From IMG/VR virus record IMGVR_UViG_3300025874_000005, positions 1 to 64,000 of that record: a DNA stretch of 64,000 bases. One strand, 5' to 3'. Below are positions 23,170 to 34,001 of the stretch, piece after piece. How positions within the stretch are numbered: position 1 is the stretch's first letter; each line of letters begins with the position of its first letter. Position numbers and translations under genes: made by a program. The DNA comes from a virus. The notes beneath the pieces are model-generated. The model made no database searches, had not been told where the DNA came from, and saw only the letters and a program-made list of their open reading frames with translations.

Positions 23170-24642
23170 ATGGGAAGACCTCTTAAACACGCTACATCAA
23201 AACCTGCAAGATCTATGAGGCAGGGGAATATTGCTGCTCGAGTAGGAAAAGGAAATATTGGCCCTACATCTGCAACAGGATATTATAATGCAATTGAACC
23301 TACAGAAATTGGTAAGTATGTAGTTTATAAAATGTTAGGAGCTTCCCAAGCACCTTTATCTTTTACTCCTCAAAATGATAATGAATTTTTAAGATTAGCT
23401 AATCAAGAAGGAGCAGGAGTTTCTGATGTCACATCAGCTTTAGAATGGTTTGCTACGCAAAATAATTTTACAGTAGCAGCAATAATTAATTCTACAGGAA
23501 GCTTGAACGTTGATCCTTTTTGTATTTTTGATGCATTAGGTAATAACCCATCACCTCAAGGCAAATGGTTTAATTCAGTTGCTCCTTTAGATAATATGAA
23601 TGTAGATAATAGAGAGCATGCTTTATCTGAAATTGTATGTATGGAAAATACTACTGCTTATTGGGGTGCCCCCTATACTGGTACTATTATTTATGAAATA
23701 AATGGAAGTAGTATTACTACAAAGGTATCAGCTACATCAGCCCCTTCTAATGGCTCATTTGCAGCTATTGCTGGTCGTCGCTATGTAGGTAATAAACCAA
23801 TATCAATTAAAGGTGTAAGTAATGGTCATGCTTTTTGTCCTATTTCTTATTATGGTAAAGAGTGGGGGTATTACTATTCTAGATATCAACCCCCAATAGT
23901 ATTTTTCTATTGTCTTAAAGATAATACATCTATACAAATTTTTGTAGCTAATTCCTCATCAAGTGGTGGTAGAACCGGAATGGCGAATACTACATTACTT
24001 ACAACTATTACTGGAAATGAAAATGATGTAGTAAATTATACATTTCCATCCTCACCAGATTATAGAAATTATTATATTACAATTAAATCAAATGAGCCTG
24101 TAGTAATGACTGCTAGAGGCACCTTAGGAGATAAATCAATTGGAGCTTTAGCAGGTGAGTATAATTATAGAAGAAGAAATGCATATGAAGCAACTGCTGA
24201 AAATACATCACCTTCTACTCAAGCTACTAATGTAGTTTATGATAATTCTTATAATTCTTGGGCATTATCTATTGCAGATGGTTCAGGTGGGGATAATGAA
24301 GTAAGTATGCCTTTAGATATGTTAACTAAAAATTATACTTTTGGAGAACGTTTAAATTCTTATTATATTGTAAGTCCTTATGCTAGTAATAATATTACAA
24401 TTTCTTCTTGGAATGGTGGTAGTTGGGAAATATTCTCAACTCACACAGTTAATGGAACAATAACTAGCCCTGCTTTTGCTGAAAGTGGATCACAAAGTGG
24501 TGGTGGGGGTAATTTTAATGGTAACAGATTATGGAAGTTTACAGGTGATGATCCCTTTTACATTGTTGTTAACGATAATGGTAGAGATGAAGAAATGTTA
24601 TTAGGATGGAATACCGGAGAAGTAGATACATTTTTTATGTAA
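23170..24642 (+). CDS. large probable virion or adhesin protein
   Basis: 490 residues. Rich in Gly, Ser, Asn, Thr and aromatic residues with repeated beta-type segments (TGTIIYEINGSSITTK, YYITIKSNEPVVMTARG, Gly/Ser linker ESGSQSGGGGNFNG). The basic N-terminus (MGRPLKHATSKPARSMRQ) may anchor it to the particle. No enzyme motif. Composition fits a tail-associated fibre or decoration protein. It is placed alone inside a nucleotide-metabolism block and has a late-type box, consistent with separate late expression. Confidence 0.65.
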   Translation: MGRPLKHATSKPARSMRQGNIAARVGKGNIGPTSATGYYNAIEPTEIGKYVVYKMLGASQAPLSFTPQNDNEFLRLANQEGAGVSDVTSALEWFATQNNFTVAAIINSTGSLNVDPFCIFDALGNNPSPQGKWFNSVAPLDNMNVDNREHALSEIVCMENTTAYWGAPYTGTIIYEINGSSITTKVSATSAPSNGSFAAIAGRRYVGNKPISIKGVSNGHAFCPISYYGKEWGYYYSRYQPPIVFFYCLKDNTSIQIFVANSSSSGGRTGMANTTLLTTITGNENDVVNYTFPSSPDYRNYYITIKSNEPVVMTARGTLGDKSIGALAGEYNYRRRNAYEATAENTSPSTQATNVVYDNSYNSWALSIADGSGGDNEVSMPLDMLTKNYTFGERLNSYYIVSPYASNNITISSWNGGSWEIFSTHTVNGTITSPAFAESGSQSGGGGNFNGNRLWKFTGDDPFYIVVNDNGRDEEMLLGWNTGEVDTFFM

Positions 24643-24656
24643 AAATTTATATTTAG

Positions 24657-24690
24657 TTTGGAGTTAACCAAACATATTCGTATATTAAAT
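24657..24690 (+). promoter_or_regulatory. Bacteroidetes-type promoter upstream of folE
   Basis: TTTG (24657-24660) and TATATT (24681-24686), 24 apart. TTTGG-AGTTAA-CCAAA repeat at 24657-24672. Confidence 0.65.
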
Positions 24691-24709
24691 CAAATAAAAA
24701 GTTATATTA

Positions 24710-25405
24710 ATGGAAAACAAACGAAGAAAAATTCACGAAGAATTAGAAGTAGTACAAACAGGTTTTGCAAATGGAGTTGCTGAAGGATTTCCCCTAGAAC
24801 AATCTGAAAAAGATAAAATGATTGATGAAGCAGAAGTAGCTTATGGTCAATTTTTAGATGCTTTAAAATGTGATTGGAGAAATGATCCAAACTCAATGGA
24901 AACCCCAAGACGTGTAGCTAAAGCATATGTAAATGATTTATGGGCAGGTAGATATACTGCAATGTCTCCTATTACATCATTTCCTTCTGATGGTTATGAT
25001 GGAATTATTATTGAAAGAAATATTCCTTTAACATCAATGTGTTCACACCACCACCAAACAATTGGGGGGGTAGTTCATATTGGTTACATAGCAGGAGAAG
25101 GTGGTCAAGTAATTGGTTTAAGTAAACTAAATAGAATCGTTGAGTTATTTGGTCGTAGAGGAGCTATCCAAGAACAATTAACATCAGCTATTCATAATGC
25201 AGTATGTAAAATTACTGAAGGTAATAAAGGTGTTATTGTTACTATTGTTGGTACTCATAATTGTGTGAGTTGTAGAGGTGTAAAACACCAAGGAGCAGCT
25301 ATGGTTACAACCAAAGCATCAGGAGTATTTAGAGATAATGATAATTTAGCAAGGAAAGAATTTTTTGACAGTCTGAAGATTAACAACGGAGGACATAATA
25401 TTTAA
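24710..25405 (+). CDS. folE: GTP cyclohydrolase I
   Basis: 231 residues. Converts GTP to dihydroneopterin triphosphate, the first step toward 7-deazaguanines (and folate). Zinc ligands are Cys111, His114 and Cys185 (MCSHHHQTIGG and GTHNCVSCRG); VIGLSKLNRIVELFGRR and QEQLTSAI complete the signature. Size is normal (about 190-230). It supplies QueD; it has its own promoter 3 kb from the queCDE genes. Confidence 0.95.
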   Translation: MENKRRKIHEELEVVQTGFANGVAEGFPLEQSEKDKMIDEAEVAYGQFLDALKCDWRNDPNSMETPRRVAKAYVNDLWAGRYTAMSPITSFPSDGYDGIIIERNIPLTSMCSHHHQTIGGVVHIGYIAGEGGQVIGLSKLNRIVELFGRRGAIQEQLTSAIHNAVCKITEGNKGVIVTIVGTHNCVSCRGVKHQGAAMVTTKASGVFRDNDNLARKEFFDSLKINNGGHNI

Positions 25406-25418
25406 AATAATAATAGTT

Positions 25419-25916
25419 ATGAGTAAAAGTAATGTACCATTTGTAAATGAAGTAGAGGAATTTAATTCCACTATGGGTAAACCAAACAATTATGAACCTA
25501 CAATCCCTGAAAAAAAGGAGTGGCAATTTGTTTATGATTTCATCCTCGAAGAACTCGAGGAATATAAACATGCTTGTGAAACAGGAGATATTGTTGAGAT
25601 TCTTGATGCTTTATGTGATATTGCCTACGTTTCGTTGGGTAATGGAACTATGCTACATGGTCTTAAGGATAAGATATGGCCAGCATATCAAGAAGTACAA
25701 GGGTCGAATATGTCAAAGGCTTGCTCAAGCGAAGAGGATGCACAAGCGACCGTGGAGCTTAGATCAAAAGAGCAAGAGGAACCATGTCACTATGAGAAGG
25801 TTGGAAAATATTATATTGTCTATAGAACACGTGATAGAAAAGTGATGAAAAATATTAATTACTACCGCCCGGACCTTAAACAATTCTTTACTAAGGAAGA
25901 AATTAAAAATTCATAA
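25419..25916 (+). CDS. MazG-like all-alpha NTP pyrophosphohydrolase
   Basis: 165 residues. The metal-binding helices read FILEELEEYKHAC and EILDALCDIAYV, the ExxE(x12-28)ExxD pattern of the MazG/HisE superfamily. These enzymes hydrolyse (d)NTPs to monophosphates. The second half contains no recognised domain. Part of the gene (about 25690-25800) has higher G+C than neighbours. Start is in the AATAGTT-ATG context, 13 bases after folE. Confidence 0.8.
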   Translation: MSKSNVPFVNEVEEFNSTMGKPNNYEPTIPEKKEWQFVYDFILEELEEYKHACETGDIVEILDALCDIAYVSLGNGTMLHGLKDKIWPAYQEVQGSNMSKACSSEEDAQATVELRSKEQEEPCHYEKVGKYYIVYRTRDRKVMKNINYYRPDLKQFFTKEEIKNS

Positions 25917-25989
25917 TTTTTATTAAATTGTGGATATGTATAATCGTATACAAATTTTCAATTATTAATTAATAAAAAACAAAAAAATT

Positions 25990-26544
25990 ATGGCATTTAA
26001 TCAACCAACGTCTAGCGCAAGAGCTACACAAAACTTCAATTACACCGCAGGAATAAACCCCTCTGATGTAGTAGGAGGAAGACTTAACGACATCGCTGCT
26101 TACTTAGGCGAAGTACAAAGAGCAAAATCATCAGCTACAATTACCATCCCATCCGGTATTGCAACAACTAATTTTGAATTAGCTAGTTTCATACCAGCAG
26201 GATCTTTAGTATCATCTTTAGGTATTTTCTTTACTGAAAATGTTGCTACGGCTGCAGGTACATTAGCAGTAGGATTTGGTAACGTCTCAGGAGATGTATC
26301 AATTGTAGCATCAACAGTATTAAATGGTCCAGGTGACAATTTTAATATTAACTCATTTACATCTACTTCAAGTAAACATAAAGTAGAACCTTCAGGTAAT
26401 GCAATTGAATTTGCTGCTGGGTCAGAATTATGGTTTGGTAATGCATCATCATTATGGTTCCAATCAATAGTAGCTACAGGTGCATTAGATACACCAGTTG
26501 ATGTTAAAATAGTAATGGAATATTTAGCAGTTTCAAACGTATAA
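25990..26544 (+). CDS. probable virion structural protein
   Basis: 184 residues, almost free of Lys and Cys, rich in Ala, Ser, Gly and Thr with beta-strand pattern (TLAVGFGNVSGDVSIVAST). N-terminus MAFNQPTSSARATQNFNYTAG resembles small capsid-decoration or fibre proteins. Sits alone between two transcription units and is followed by a 9-bp hairpin. A 73-base leader precedes it, in which I see only a weak TTGTGG...GTATAC promoter-like string. Confidence 0.6.
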   Translation: MAFNQPTSSARATQNFNYTAGINPSDVVGGRLNDIAAYLGEVQRAKSSATITIPSGIATTNFELASFIPAGSLVSSLGIFFTENVATAAGTLAVGFGNVSGDVSIVASTVLNGPGDNFNINSFTSTSSKHKVEPSGNAIEFAAGSELWFGNASSLWFQSIVATGALDTPVDVKIVMEYLAVSNV

Positions 26545-26568
26545 TATAACATTTCTTTAAAATAATTA

Positions 26569-26596
26569 GGGCTTAACTTGGAGACGGGTTAAGCCC
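26569..26596 (+). terminator. 9-bp hairpin overlapping the next promoter
   Basis: GGGCTTAAC (26569-26577), loop TTGGAGACGG, GTTAAGCCC (26588-26596), perfect. There is no clear T run, so it may protect or process the upstream 3' end, or act as an operator. Confidence 0.55.
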
Positions 26597-26610
26597 TCAT
26601 TATATTTACG
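26577..26610 (+). promoter_or_regulatory. promoter of the split DNA polymerase operon
   Basis: CTTG (26577-26580) and TATATT (26601-26606) at the standard 24-base distance, followed by TACG. The -33 box lies in the loop of the hairpin above. Confidence 0.65.
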
Positions 26611-26626
26611 TCTAAATAGGTTATAG

Positions 26627-28309
26627 ATGTATAAAAAATGTTTTGCACAACGAAAAAAAGGAAATCAATTTTTGATTCACCTTTGGGAAGATACAGGTTA
26701 TAGTAAAGTTGAATGGACTAATCAAGCTTATGTCGAGTGTGATGATAATCAATCTACTCACACAGGTCTAAATGGAGAATCTTTAAAGAAAATAGCAAAT
26801 TGGAAGTCAGATAATTCTAAACTTCACTTCCATGATATGACCCCATACCAGAAATTTTTAGTAGAAAAATATGGGGTTAATGATGAACCTTCTACTACCC
26901 AAAAAGAATTTTTCTTTGATATTGAAACAGAAATGGGTGATGCTCTTACTGAAGATTATATCAAATCAGCTCCTAAAAAAGTAACATCAATTGCTTGGTA
27001 CGATAAACAAGTAGATGAATGGGTTATTTTAATTTTAGACCCAAAATCTAAATTAAAACGAACAAAGGCTAAAACAAAGGAAATTATACCTTGTGCTACT
27101 GAAGAAGAGTTATTACTTAAATTTTTAGAACGATTTAGAGAAATTGATCCTGATATTGTGGTAGGATGGAATAGTGATTATTTTGATATTCCATATTTGT
27201 ATTATAGAATGTGTAATGTATTAGGGCAAGATGTAGCACGTTATTTATCCCCAATAGGCTATGTTCGAGAAACCCCTTGGTTTAAGGATCAATATATCCA
27301 AATTGCAGGAGTTGAATCTTTAGATTATATGAGACTACATAAAAAGTTTAGTTGGAAAGATGAGCCATCTTTTAAATTAGATGTTATTGGTGAAAAATAT
27401 GCAGGTTTAAATAAAATTGAATATGATGGGAATTTAGATAAATTATTTGAAGATGATCCACTTAAATTTATTCAATATAACTTTCGAGATGTTGAAATAT
27501 TAAAAGTATTAGATGAAAAATTAGAATATTTATCATTAGTAAAAAACTTAGCTCATAAAGGTAAACATAATTATAGTGAAGTTTATGCTAATACAAAAAC
27601 TCAAGATGGAGCAATTTCAGCTTACTTACTAAGTAAAAAAATAGTTCCACCTGCTAAAGATCGTAATCCCCTATCTAAAAAGAATTATGCTGGTGGTTAT
27701 TTATTCTGTCCTAAGGCTGGTATTTACAATTATGTATTTGATGAGGATTTAACTTCACTATACCCTTCAATTATAATGACTATTAATATTGGTAAAGAAA
27801 CTATGGTTGGTAGGATTATAGATGCTGACGACAGAAATAATCGTTTAGGGTTAAATGATTTAAAACGTAGGGATCCTGAAGAAGAATTTATAGTAGAGAA
27901 TATTAAAAGAAGTAGAACAAAAGTTAATGTTGGTCGATTAATTTCTATGATAGAACAAAATGAACTATCAGTATCAGCTAATGGGGTATTATTTAACACA
28001 AATCGTGAATCAGTACTATCAACCATATTAAAGAAATGGTTTGATGAAAGGGTTTTATATAAAAACAAAATGAAAAAAGCATATAAAGCCGGGGATAAAG
28101 AGGCAGGTGCTGGTTTTCATATGAAACAATATACTATGAAGATTTTACTTAATTCATTATATGGCGCTACGGCTTTAGGGTCATTCCGTTATGGGAATGT
28201 TATATTATCTGAAGCTATAACGCTTAGTGGACAGCGAATTATACAGGAATCTGCACTAGCAGCTAATAGACATATGAATAAAGTAATGAAAAATGAAATA
28301 AAATTATGA
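26627..28309 (+). CDS. 43A: family-B DNA polymerase, N-terminal part (gp43A)
   Basis: 560 residues. Replicative polymerase half with the 3'-5' exonuclease and most of the palm. Exo I FFDIETE (Asp98, Glu100), Exo II VGWNSDYFDIPY, Exo III YNFRDVEI, motif A DEDLTSLYPSIIM and motif B KILLNSLYGATA are present. Motif C is missing and found in the next gene. The stop overlaps the next start as ATGA, so the halves are co-translated. Start ATG is 16 bases after the -7 region, with no other good candidate. Confidence 0.93.
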   Translation: MYKKCFAQRKKGNQFLIHLWEDTGYSKVEWTNQAYVECDDNQSTHTGLNGESLKKIANWKSDNSKLHFHDMTPYQKFLVEKYGVNDEPSTTQKEFFFDIETEMGDALTEDYIKSAPKKVTSIAWYDKQVDEWVILILDPKSKLKRTKAKTKEIIPCATEEELLLKFLERFREIDPDIVVGWNSDYFDIPYLYYRMCNVLGQDVARYLSPIGYVRETPWFKDQYIQIAGVESLDYMRLHKKFSWKDEPSFKLDVIGEKYAGLNKIEYDGNLDKLFEDDPLKFIQYNFRDVEILKVLDEKLEYLSLVKNLAHKGKHNYSEVYANTKTQDGAISAYLLSKKIVPPAKDRNPLSKKNYAGGYLFCPKAGIYNYVFDEDLTSLYPSIIMTINIGKETMVGRIIDADDRNNRLGLNDLKRRDPEEEFIVENIKRSRTKVNVGRLISMIEQNELSVSANGVLFNTNRESVLSTILKKWFDERVLYKNKMKKAYKAGDKEAGAGFHMKQYTMKILLNSLYGATALGSFRYGNVILSEAITLSGQRIIQESALAANRHMNKVMKNEIKL

Positions 28310-29238
28310 AGCATTTAGAAGATACTCCTTGGTGGATTTGTGATCCTGAAGATACAAATTATGTTGCATACTCTGATACCGATTCAATCTATATACATGC
28401 AGAACCATTACTTAGACATTTATACCCTAACTTTGAAGAAATGTCAAGTGAAGAAAAAGATGATGTTTTAGAAGAAGCAGCTTTAAAATACCAAGATATT
28501 ATTACTGACTCCTATAGTGATCTAGCATCAGATTGTTTTAATGCTAGAGGTAAACATAGACTTGAAATGAAAACTGAATGTGTGATCAGATCAGCTTATT
28601 TTAGAGCTACAAGAAGATATGCTCAGTGGATTACTAAACAAGAAGGAATTGTAAAAGAATCACTTGATGTAAAAGGTCTTGAATTTAAAAAAGCAAATTT
28701 CCCTCCAGTGTTGGGTAAATTTTTTCACAAGACCTTAGTTGATGTTTTGAAAGGAGAACAACAAGAAGAGATAGATAAAAGGTTAAAAAAATTCAAAACC
28801 CAAATATTAGATGGTACAATTCCTCTTACCGAATTAGGTAACCCAACATCCGTAAAAACATTAAATAAATATACTGAACGAAAAGCAAGGGCAGGAGAAA
28901 TGTTTACAGTAGTAGCTAAAGGAGCTCCAGCAGCTGTAAGGGCAGTTATAAGATATAATGATTTACTTAATTTTTGGGGGTTAAACAAAACCCACCGTCA
29001 AATTGCTCAAGGTGATAAAATTAAATGGATTTACTTAAAACCAAACCCATACCAAATTGACGCAATTGCCTTTTTAGAGTGGGATTTGCCAGAAAAAATT
29101 CGTATGTTTATTGAGCAAAATGCAGATAGGAAAAAGATTTTCGAATCAATACTGCTTAATAAACTAGAAGGATTTTATAATGATTTAGGGTGGACTTTAA
29201 ATTTAAACCCTTATAAAGAAATGTTTTTTAAATTTTAA
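28306..29238 (+). CDS. 43B: family-B DNA polymerase, C-terminal part (gp43B)
   Basis: 310 residues. Begins 30 residues before motif C (YSDTDSIYIHAE) and continues with palm, thumb (KGLEFKKANFP) and the conserved tail up to YKEMFFKF. Together the parts give about 870 residues, matching T4 gp43 (898), so nothing is lost at the junction. The two chains must assemble to give a catalytic site. Start ATG shares ATGA with the upstream stop. A sequencing frameshift is an alternative, but the ATGA junction is a typical gene boundary. Confidence 0.92.
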   Translation: MKHLEDTPWWICDPEDTNYVAYSDTDSIYIHAEPLLRHLYPNFEEMSSEEKDDVLEEAALKYQDIITDSYSDLASDCFNARGKHRLEMKTECVIRSAYFRATRRYAQWITKQEGIVKESLDVKGLEFKKANFPPVLGKFFHKTLVDVLKGEQQEEIDKRLKKFKTQILDGTIPLTELGNPTSVKTLNKYTERKARAGEMFTVVAKGAPAAVRAVIRYNDLLNFWGLNKTHRQIAQGDKIKWIYLKPNPYQIDAIAFLEWDLPEKIRMFIEQNADRKKIFESILLNKLEGFYNDLGWTLNLNPYKEMFFKF

Positions 29239-29240
29239 AT

Positions 29241-29975
29241 ATGATAAATAAATTAACTGTACAAAGTATAATAGATAAATATTATCTAGGAACAAATGAA
29301 TCCGTAAAATGGGTTATTGAAAATAACTCACTTAGTATTGATTTTATGACACCTACTAAAGATGTTATTGGTAAAGTAACTTGTAAAGATTTTGAATTAG
29401 AAGATAGTAACTTAGCAATTTACGATACTAAAAAACTAAACAGTTTAATTAGTATTTGTAATGGAGATTTACTTTTAGAACTAGAAAAAAGAAATGCAAT
29501 TTATACTAAGCTAAAAATATCAGATCTTAATTTTAATCTCAATTATGCATTATCCGACCCTTTACTAATTGGTAAAGTTGGTGAAGTAAATGAAGCTGAG
29601 TGGGTTGTTAAACTAGATTTAACTCAAGAAGACGTAGTTAATATTATTAAAGCAAAAAGTGCATTAGCACAAATTGATAATATGTTAGTAACAACCACAA
29701 CTAATTTAGATGGTGAAAATGTTGTTGAATTTGTATTTGGGGATGAATCAGGACATAATAATAAAATCACATATCAAGTATTAGGGGATGTAAAAGAAAC
29801 AGATTTAAAACTACCATTTAATTCAGACACATTTAAAACAATCCTACAAGCTAACAAAGATATGGATGGTGGACAATTACTATTAAGCAGTATGGGATTA
29901 ATGAGATTAAATTTTGATTTAGATAATATTTCTTCAAATTACTTTATGGTAAGGAAAGCAGAAACTGAATTTTAA
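29241..29975 (+). CDS. 45: sliding clamp, gp45-like
   Basis: 244 residues. Trimeric processivity ring for the DNA polymerase. No short motif exists for the family, but length (T4 gp45 is 228), acidic character, LPFNSDTFKTILQANKDM and LMRLNFDLDNISSNYFMV near the end, and position right after the polymerase support it. Two bases separate it from gp43B. Confidence 0.88.
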   Translation: MINKLTVQSIIDKYYLGTNESVKWVIENNSLSIDFMTPTKDVIGKVTCKDFELEDSNLAIYDTKKLNSLISICNGDLLLELEKRNAIYTKLKISDLNFNLNYALSDPLLIGKVGEVNEAEWVVKLDLTQEDVVNIIKAKSALAQIDNMLVTTTTNLDGENVVEFVFGDESGHNNKITYQVLGDVKETDLKLPFNSDTFKTILQANKDMDGGQLLLSSMGLMRLNFDLDNISSNYFMVRKAETEF

Positions 29976-30056
29976 CATATGTATAATAAATTGACCTAAG
30001 GGCGCACGTTTTATTTTATTAATCGGTGATCGAAAGACACCACAAAACCAAATGAT

Positions 30057-30476
30057 ATGAGTACATTATTTTATGAACACACCCCATTCGATATTTTATA
30101 TCGAAATTTTTTCAAAGCAGATGAGCAATATGCCCCTGCATTAAATTCCAAACAACCACATCCTCTAGACATCTACTACGATCAAGAAGGCATTTACTTC
30201 GAGATTGCGTGTACTGGTCTTACTAAAGAAGATATTAACATTGAGATTGAATCTGATGTTTTACGTATTTCTTATGATAAACCAAAAGATGAGGAACCAA
30301 AAGATCTATCAGGGTATATTTACCATGGTTTATCTAGAAAGTCATTTAGTTTAGGATATAAAATTGCTCCTAAATTTGACTTAACAAAAATAAATGCTGA
30401 AATGGAAGATGGATTATTAAAAATTGATATCCCACTTTCAAAAGAAGCAAAACCAAAAGCAATTAAAATCAAGTAA
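30057..30476 (+). CDS. small heat-shock protein, Hsp20/alpha-crystallin
   Basis: 139 residues. The alpha-crystallin domain spans about 35-130 with YFEIACTGLTKEDINIEIE, the LSRKSFSLGYKI segment, the A-x-x-x-DGLL motif (AEMEDGLLKIDIP) and a C-terminal KAIKIK tail. An ATP-independent holdase. The 81-base leader (29976-30056) has a GGTG...CACC stem at about 30024-30040 but no obvious standard promoter. Small heat-shock genes also occur in cyanophages. Confidence 0.9.
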   Translation: MSTLFYEHTPFDILYRNFFKADEQYAPALNSKQPHPLDIYYDQEGIYFEIACTGLTKEDINIEIESDVLRISYDKPKDEEPKDLSGYIYHGLSRKSFSLGYKIAPKFDLTKINAEMEDGLLKIDIPLSKEAKPKAIKIK

Positions 30477-30496
30477 CCTAAATGCGCCTTTAGGTT
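30475..30496 (+). terminator. 8-bp hairpin at the end of the hsp20 unit
   Basis: AACCTAAA (30475-30482), loop TGCGCC, TTTAGGTT (30489-30496), perfect. Overlaps the following -33 box; weakly T-rich downstream. Confidence 0.5.
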
Positions 30497-30527
30497 GGTT
30501 TATATTGATTCTCTTCGTATATTCACG
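30494..30527 (+). promoter_or_regulatory. promoter upstream of the GroES/GroEL operon
   Basis: GTTG (30494-30497) and TATATT (30518-30523), 24 apart, followed by CACG. A T4-late-like TATAAATA is seen at 30529-30536, possibly by chance. Confidence 0.6.
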
Positions 30528-30548
30528 TTATAAATAAAAAATAGTTAT

Positions 30549-30844
30549 ATGTCAAAAATTACAGATCCAAGGATGAAGCCCTATTACATAGGCAAAGATT
30601 CACACTGTTACACAGTATATGAAGTAGTAACTCCACAAGAAAAATATTTAGAAAAAGGTAGTGAAGGTAAAGATTATGAAAAACCTGTAGCCCACTATTC
30701 TAGCTTTGGTAATGCTTTGAAAAAAGTTATGAAAGAAAAACTTCATAATGAAACAGAAGAGTATACAAGTATCAAGGATTATATTGAACGATGGGAACAG
30801 TTACAAAATGAAATTACAGAAATTTTAACACAAAAACAATTATA

Positions 30845-30845
<1 letters not shown>
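30549..30845 (+). CDS. hypothetical protein
   Basis: 98 residues, charged, soluble. First gene of the chaperonin operon; its stop overlaps the groES start by one base (TAATG). Contains a YTVYEVV strand and an AHYSSFGNALKKVMKEKL helix. No recognised family. Confidence 0.75.
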
Positions 30846-32780
<1,935 letters not shown>

Positions 32781-32783
32781 ACT

Positions 32784-33056
32784 ATGGAAAAGAAAGTTGT
32801 TGAACACAATGAGTTGATTGCTACTAGAGTACCTCCTGGAGACAGGTGGTCTCTAGTTGGTGATCCAACTAAAGAAGTTTTTAATACTTTAACAGATGCC
32901 TTAGAAGCATTTTTCCATCAAACAAATTTTAATGGAGCTTTTAGATTAGATCCTATGAATAGTAAATTATATGCTATCCAATCATCAGAAATTGAGGTTA
33001 AAAAAGAAGCACCAAAAGTCTATGGAATGTATGGAGAATTTAGACAGGGAGTTTAA
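32784..33056 (+). CDS. hypothetical protein
   Basis: 90 residues, soluble. Three bases after groEL. Has a helical segment FNTLTDALEAFFHQTNF followed by GAFRLDPMNSKLYAIQ, a small beta-type element. No family recognised. Confidence 0.72.
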   Translation: MEKKVVEHNELIATRVPPGDRWSLVGDPTKEVFNTLTDALEAFFHQTNFNGAFRLDPMNSKLYAIQSSEIEVKKEAPKVYGMYGEFRQGV

Positions 33057-33057
33057 A

Positions 33058-33091
33058 TTTGGTTTTTTAAATAAAAGTTATTATATTCACG
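33058..33091 (+). promoter_or_regulatory. promoter upstream of the clamp loader
   Basis: TTTG (33058-33061) and TATATT (33082-33087), 24 apart, followed by CACG. The ATG of the clamp-loader gene is only about 6 bases after the -7 box, so the transcript would be nearly leaderless. Confidence 0.55.
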
Positions 33092-33092
33092 T

Positions 33093-34001
33093 ATGAATAA
33101 GAATCATAGTTTATTAGTAGAAAAGTATCGCCCCATTAATTTAGAAAATTATGTTGGGAATGAACATATTAAAAAAAGTATTAAACAATATCTAGGACAA
33201 AATGATATTCAAAATCTAATTTTTTATGGGCCTGCAGGAACAGGAAAAACAACTCTTGCTAAACTTATTGTTAAAAACCTTGATTGTGAGCATCTTTATA
33301 TTAATGCCTCAGATGAACGTGGTATTGAAACGATTAGAGATAAAGTGTCAGGGTTTGCGTCATCAGCTAGTTTTAAACCACTTAAAGTGGTCATTTTGGA
33401 TGAAGCTGATTTTCTTACTATACAAGCGCAAGCTTCTCTCCGTAATGTTATTGAAACGTTTTCGCGTACTACTAGGTTTATCTTAACTTGTAATTATGTA
33501 GAACGTATTATTGATCCGTTACAATCAAGGTGTCAAACCCTAAAAATTGTACCACCTAGTAAAGTAGATGTTGTTAGACATTTACAAAAAATTACTGAAA
33601 AAGAAAATATTAAATATCAGACTGTAAATGATTTAGCAATAATAGTTAATCAATTCTACCCAGATTTACGTAAATGTCTTAATACAATTCAGTTATCAAC
33701 TCAAGATAATGAATTAAAGATTGATAAATCTATATTAGTATCATCTAACTATATGTCTGAAGTAGTTAGTGAACTATCAGGTAAAAAATCATGGAAAGGT
33801 ATTAGACAAATTATAGCAGATGCTAATGTTCAAGATTTTGAAGAACTATATCGTTATCTTTATGATAATGCTGATAAATTTGCTCCTGGTAAAGAAGGAA
33901 TGGTAGCTTATTATGTTAATGAATATTCATACCAATCTAACTTTAGAATTGATAAAGAAATTAATTGTATGGCCTTAATAAACCAACTGATTACTTTATA
34001 A
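33093..34001 (+). CDS. 44: clamp loader large subunit, gp44-like AAA+ ATPase
   Basis: 302 residues. Loads gp45 onto primed DNA. Walker A FYGPAGTGKTTLAK (44-57), Walker B VVILDEADFLT, sensor 1 ILTCNY and the SRC arginine-finger motif (LQSRCQTL) are visible, followed by the helical lid. Length matches T4 gp44 (319). The small subunit gp62 is four genes downstream. Confidence 0.93.
   Translation: MNKNHSLLVEKYRPINLENYVGNEHIKKSIKQYLGQNDIQNLIFYGPAGTGKTTLAKLIVKNLDCEHLYINASDERGIETIRDKVSGFASSASFKPLKVVILDEADFLTIQAQASLRNVIETFSRTTRFILTCNYVERIIDPLQSRCQTLKIVPPSKVDVVRHLQKITEKENIKYQTVNDLAIIVNQFYPDLRKCLNTIQLSTQDNELKIDKSILVSSNYMSEVVSELSGKKSWKGIRQIIADANVQDFEELYRYLYDNADKFAPGKEGMVAYYVNEYSYQSNFRIDKEINCMALINQLITL

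Noticed and set aside
28300-28312. Polymerase split as a sequencing error
   Set aside because: Not excluded, but the ATGA junction is the usual gene-boundary form here and combined length is normal, so a real split is more likely.
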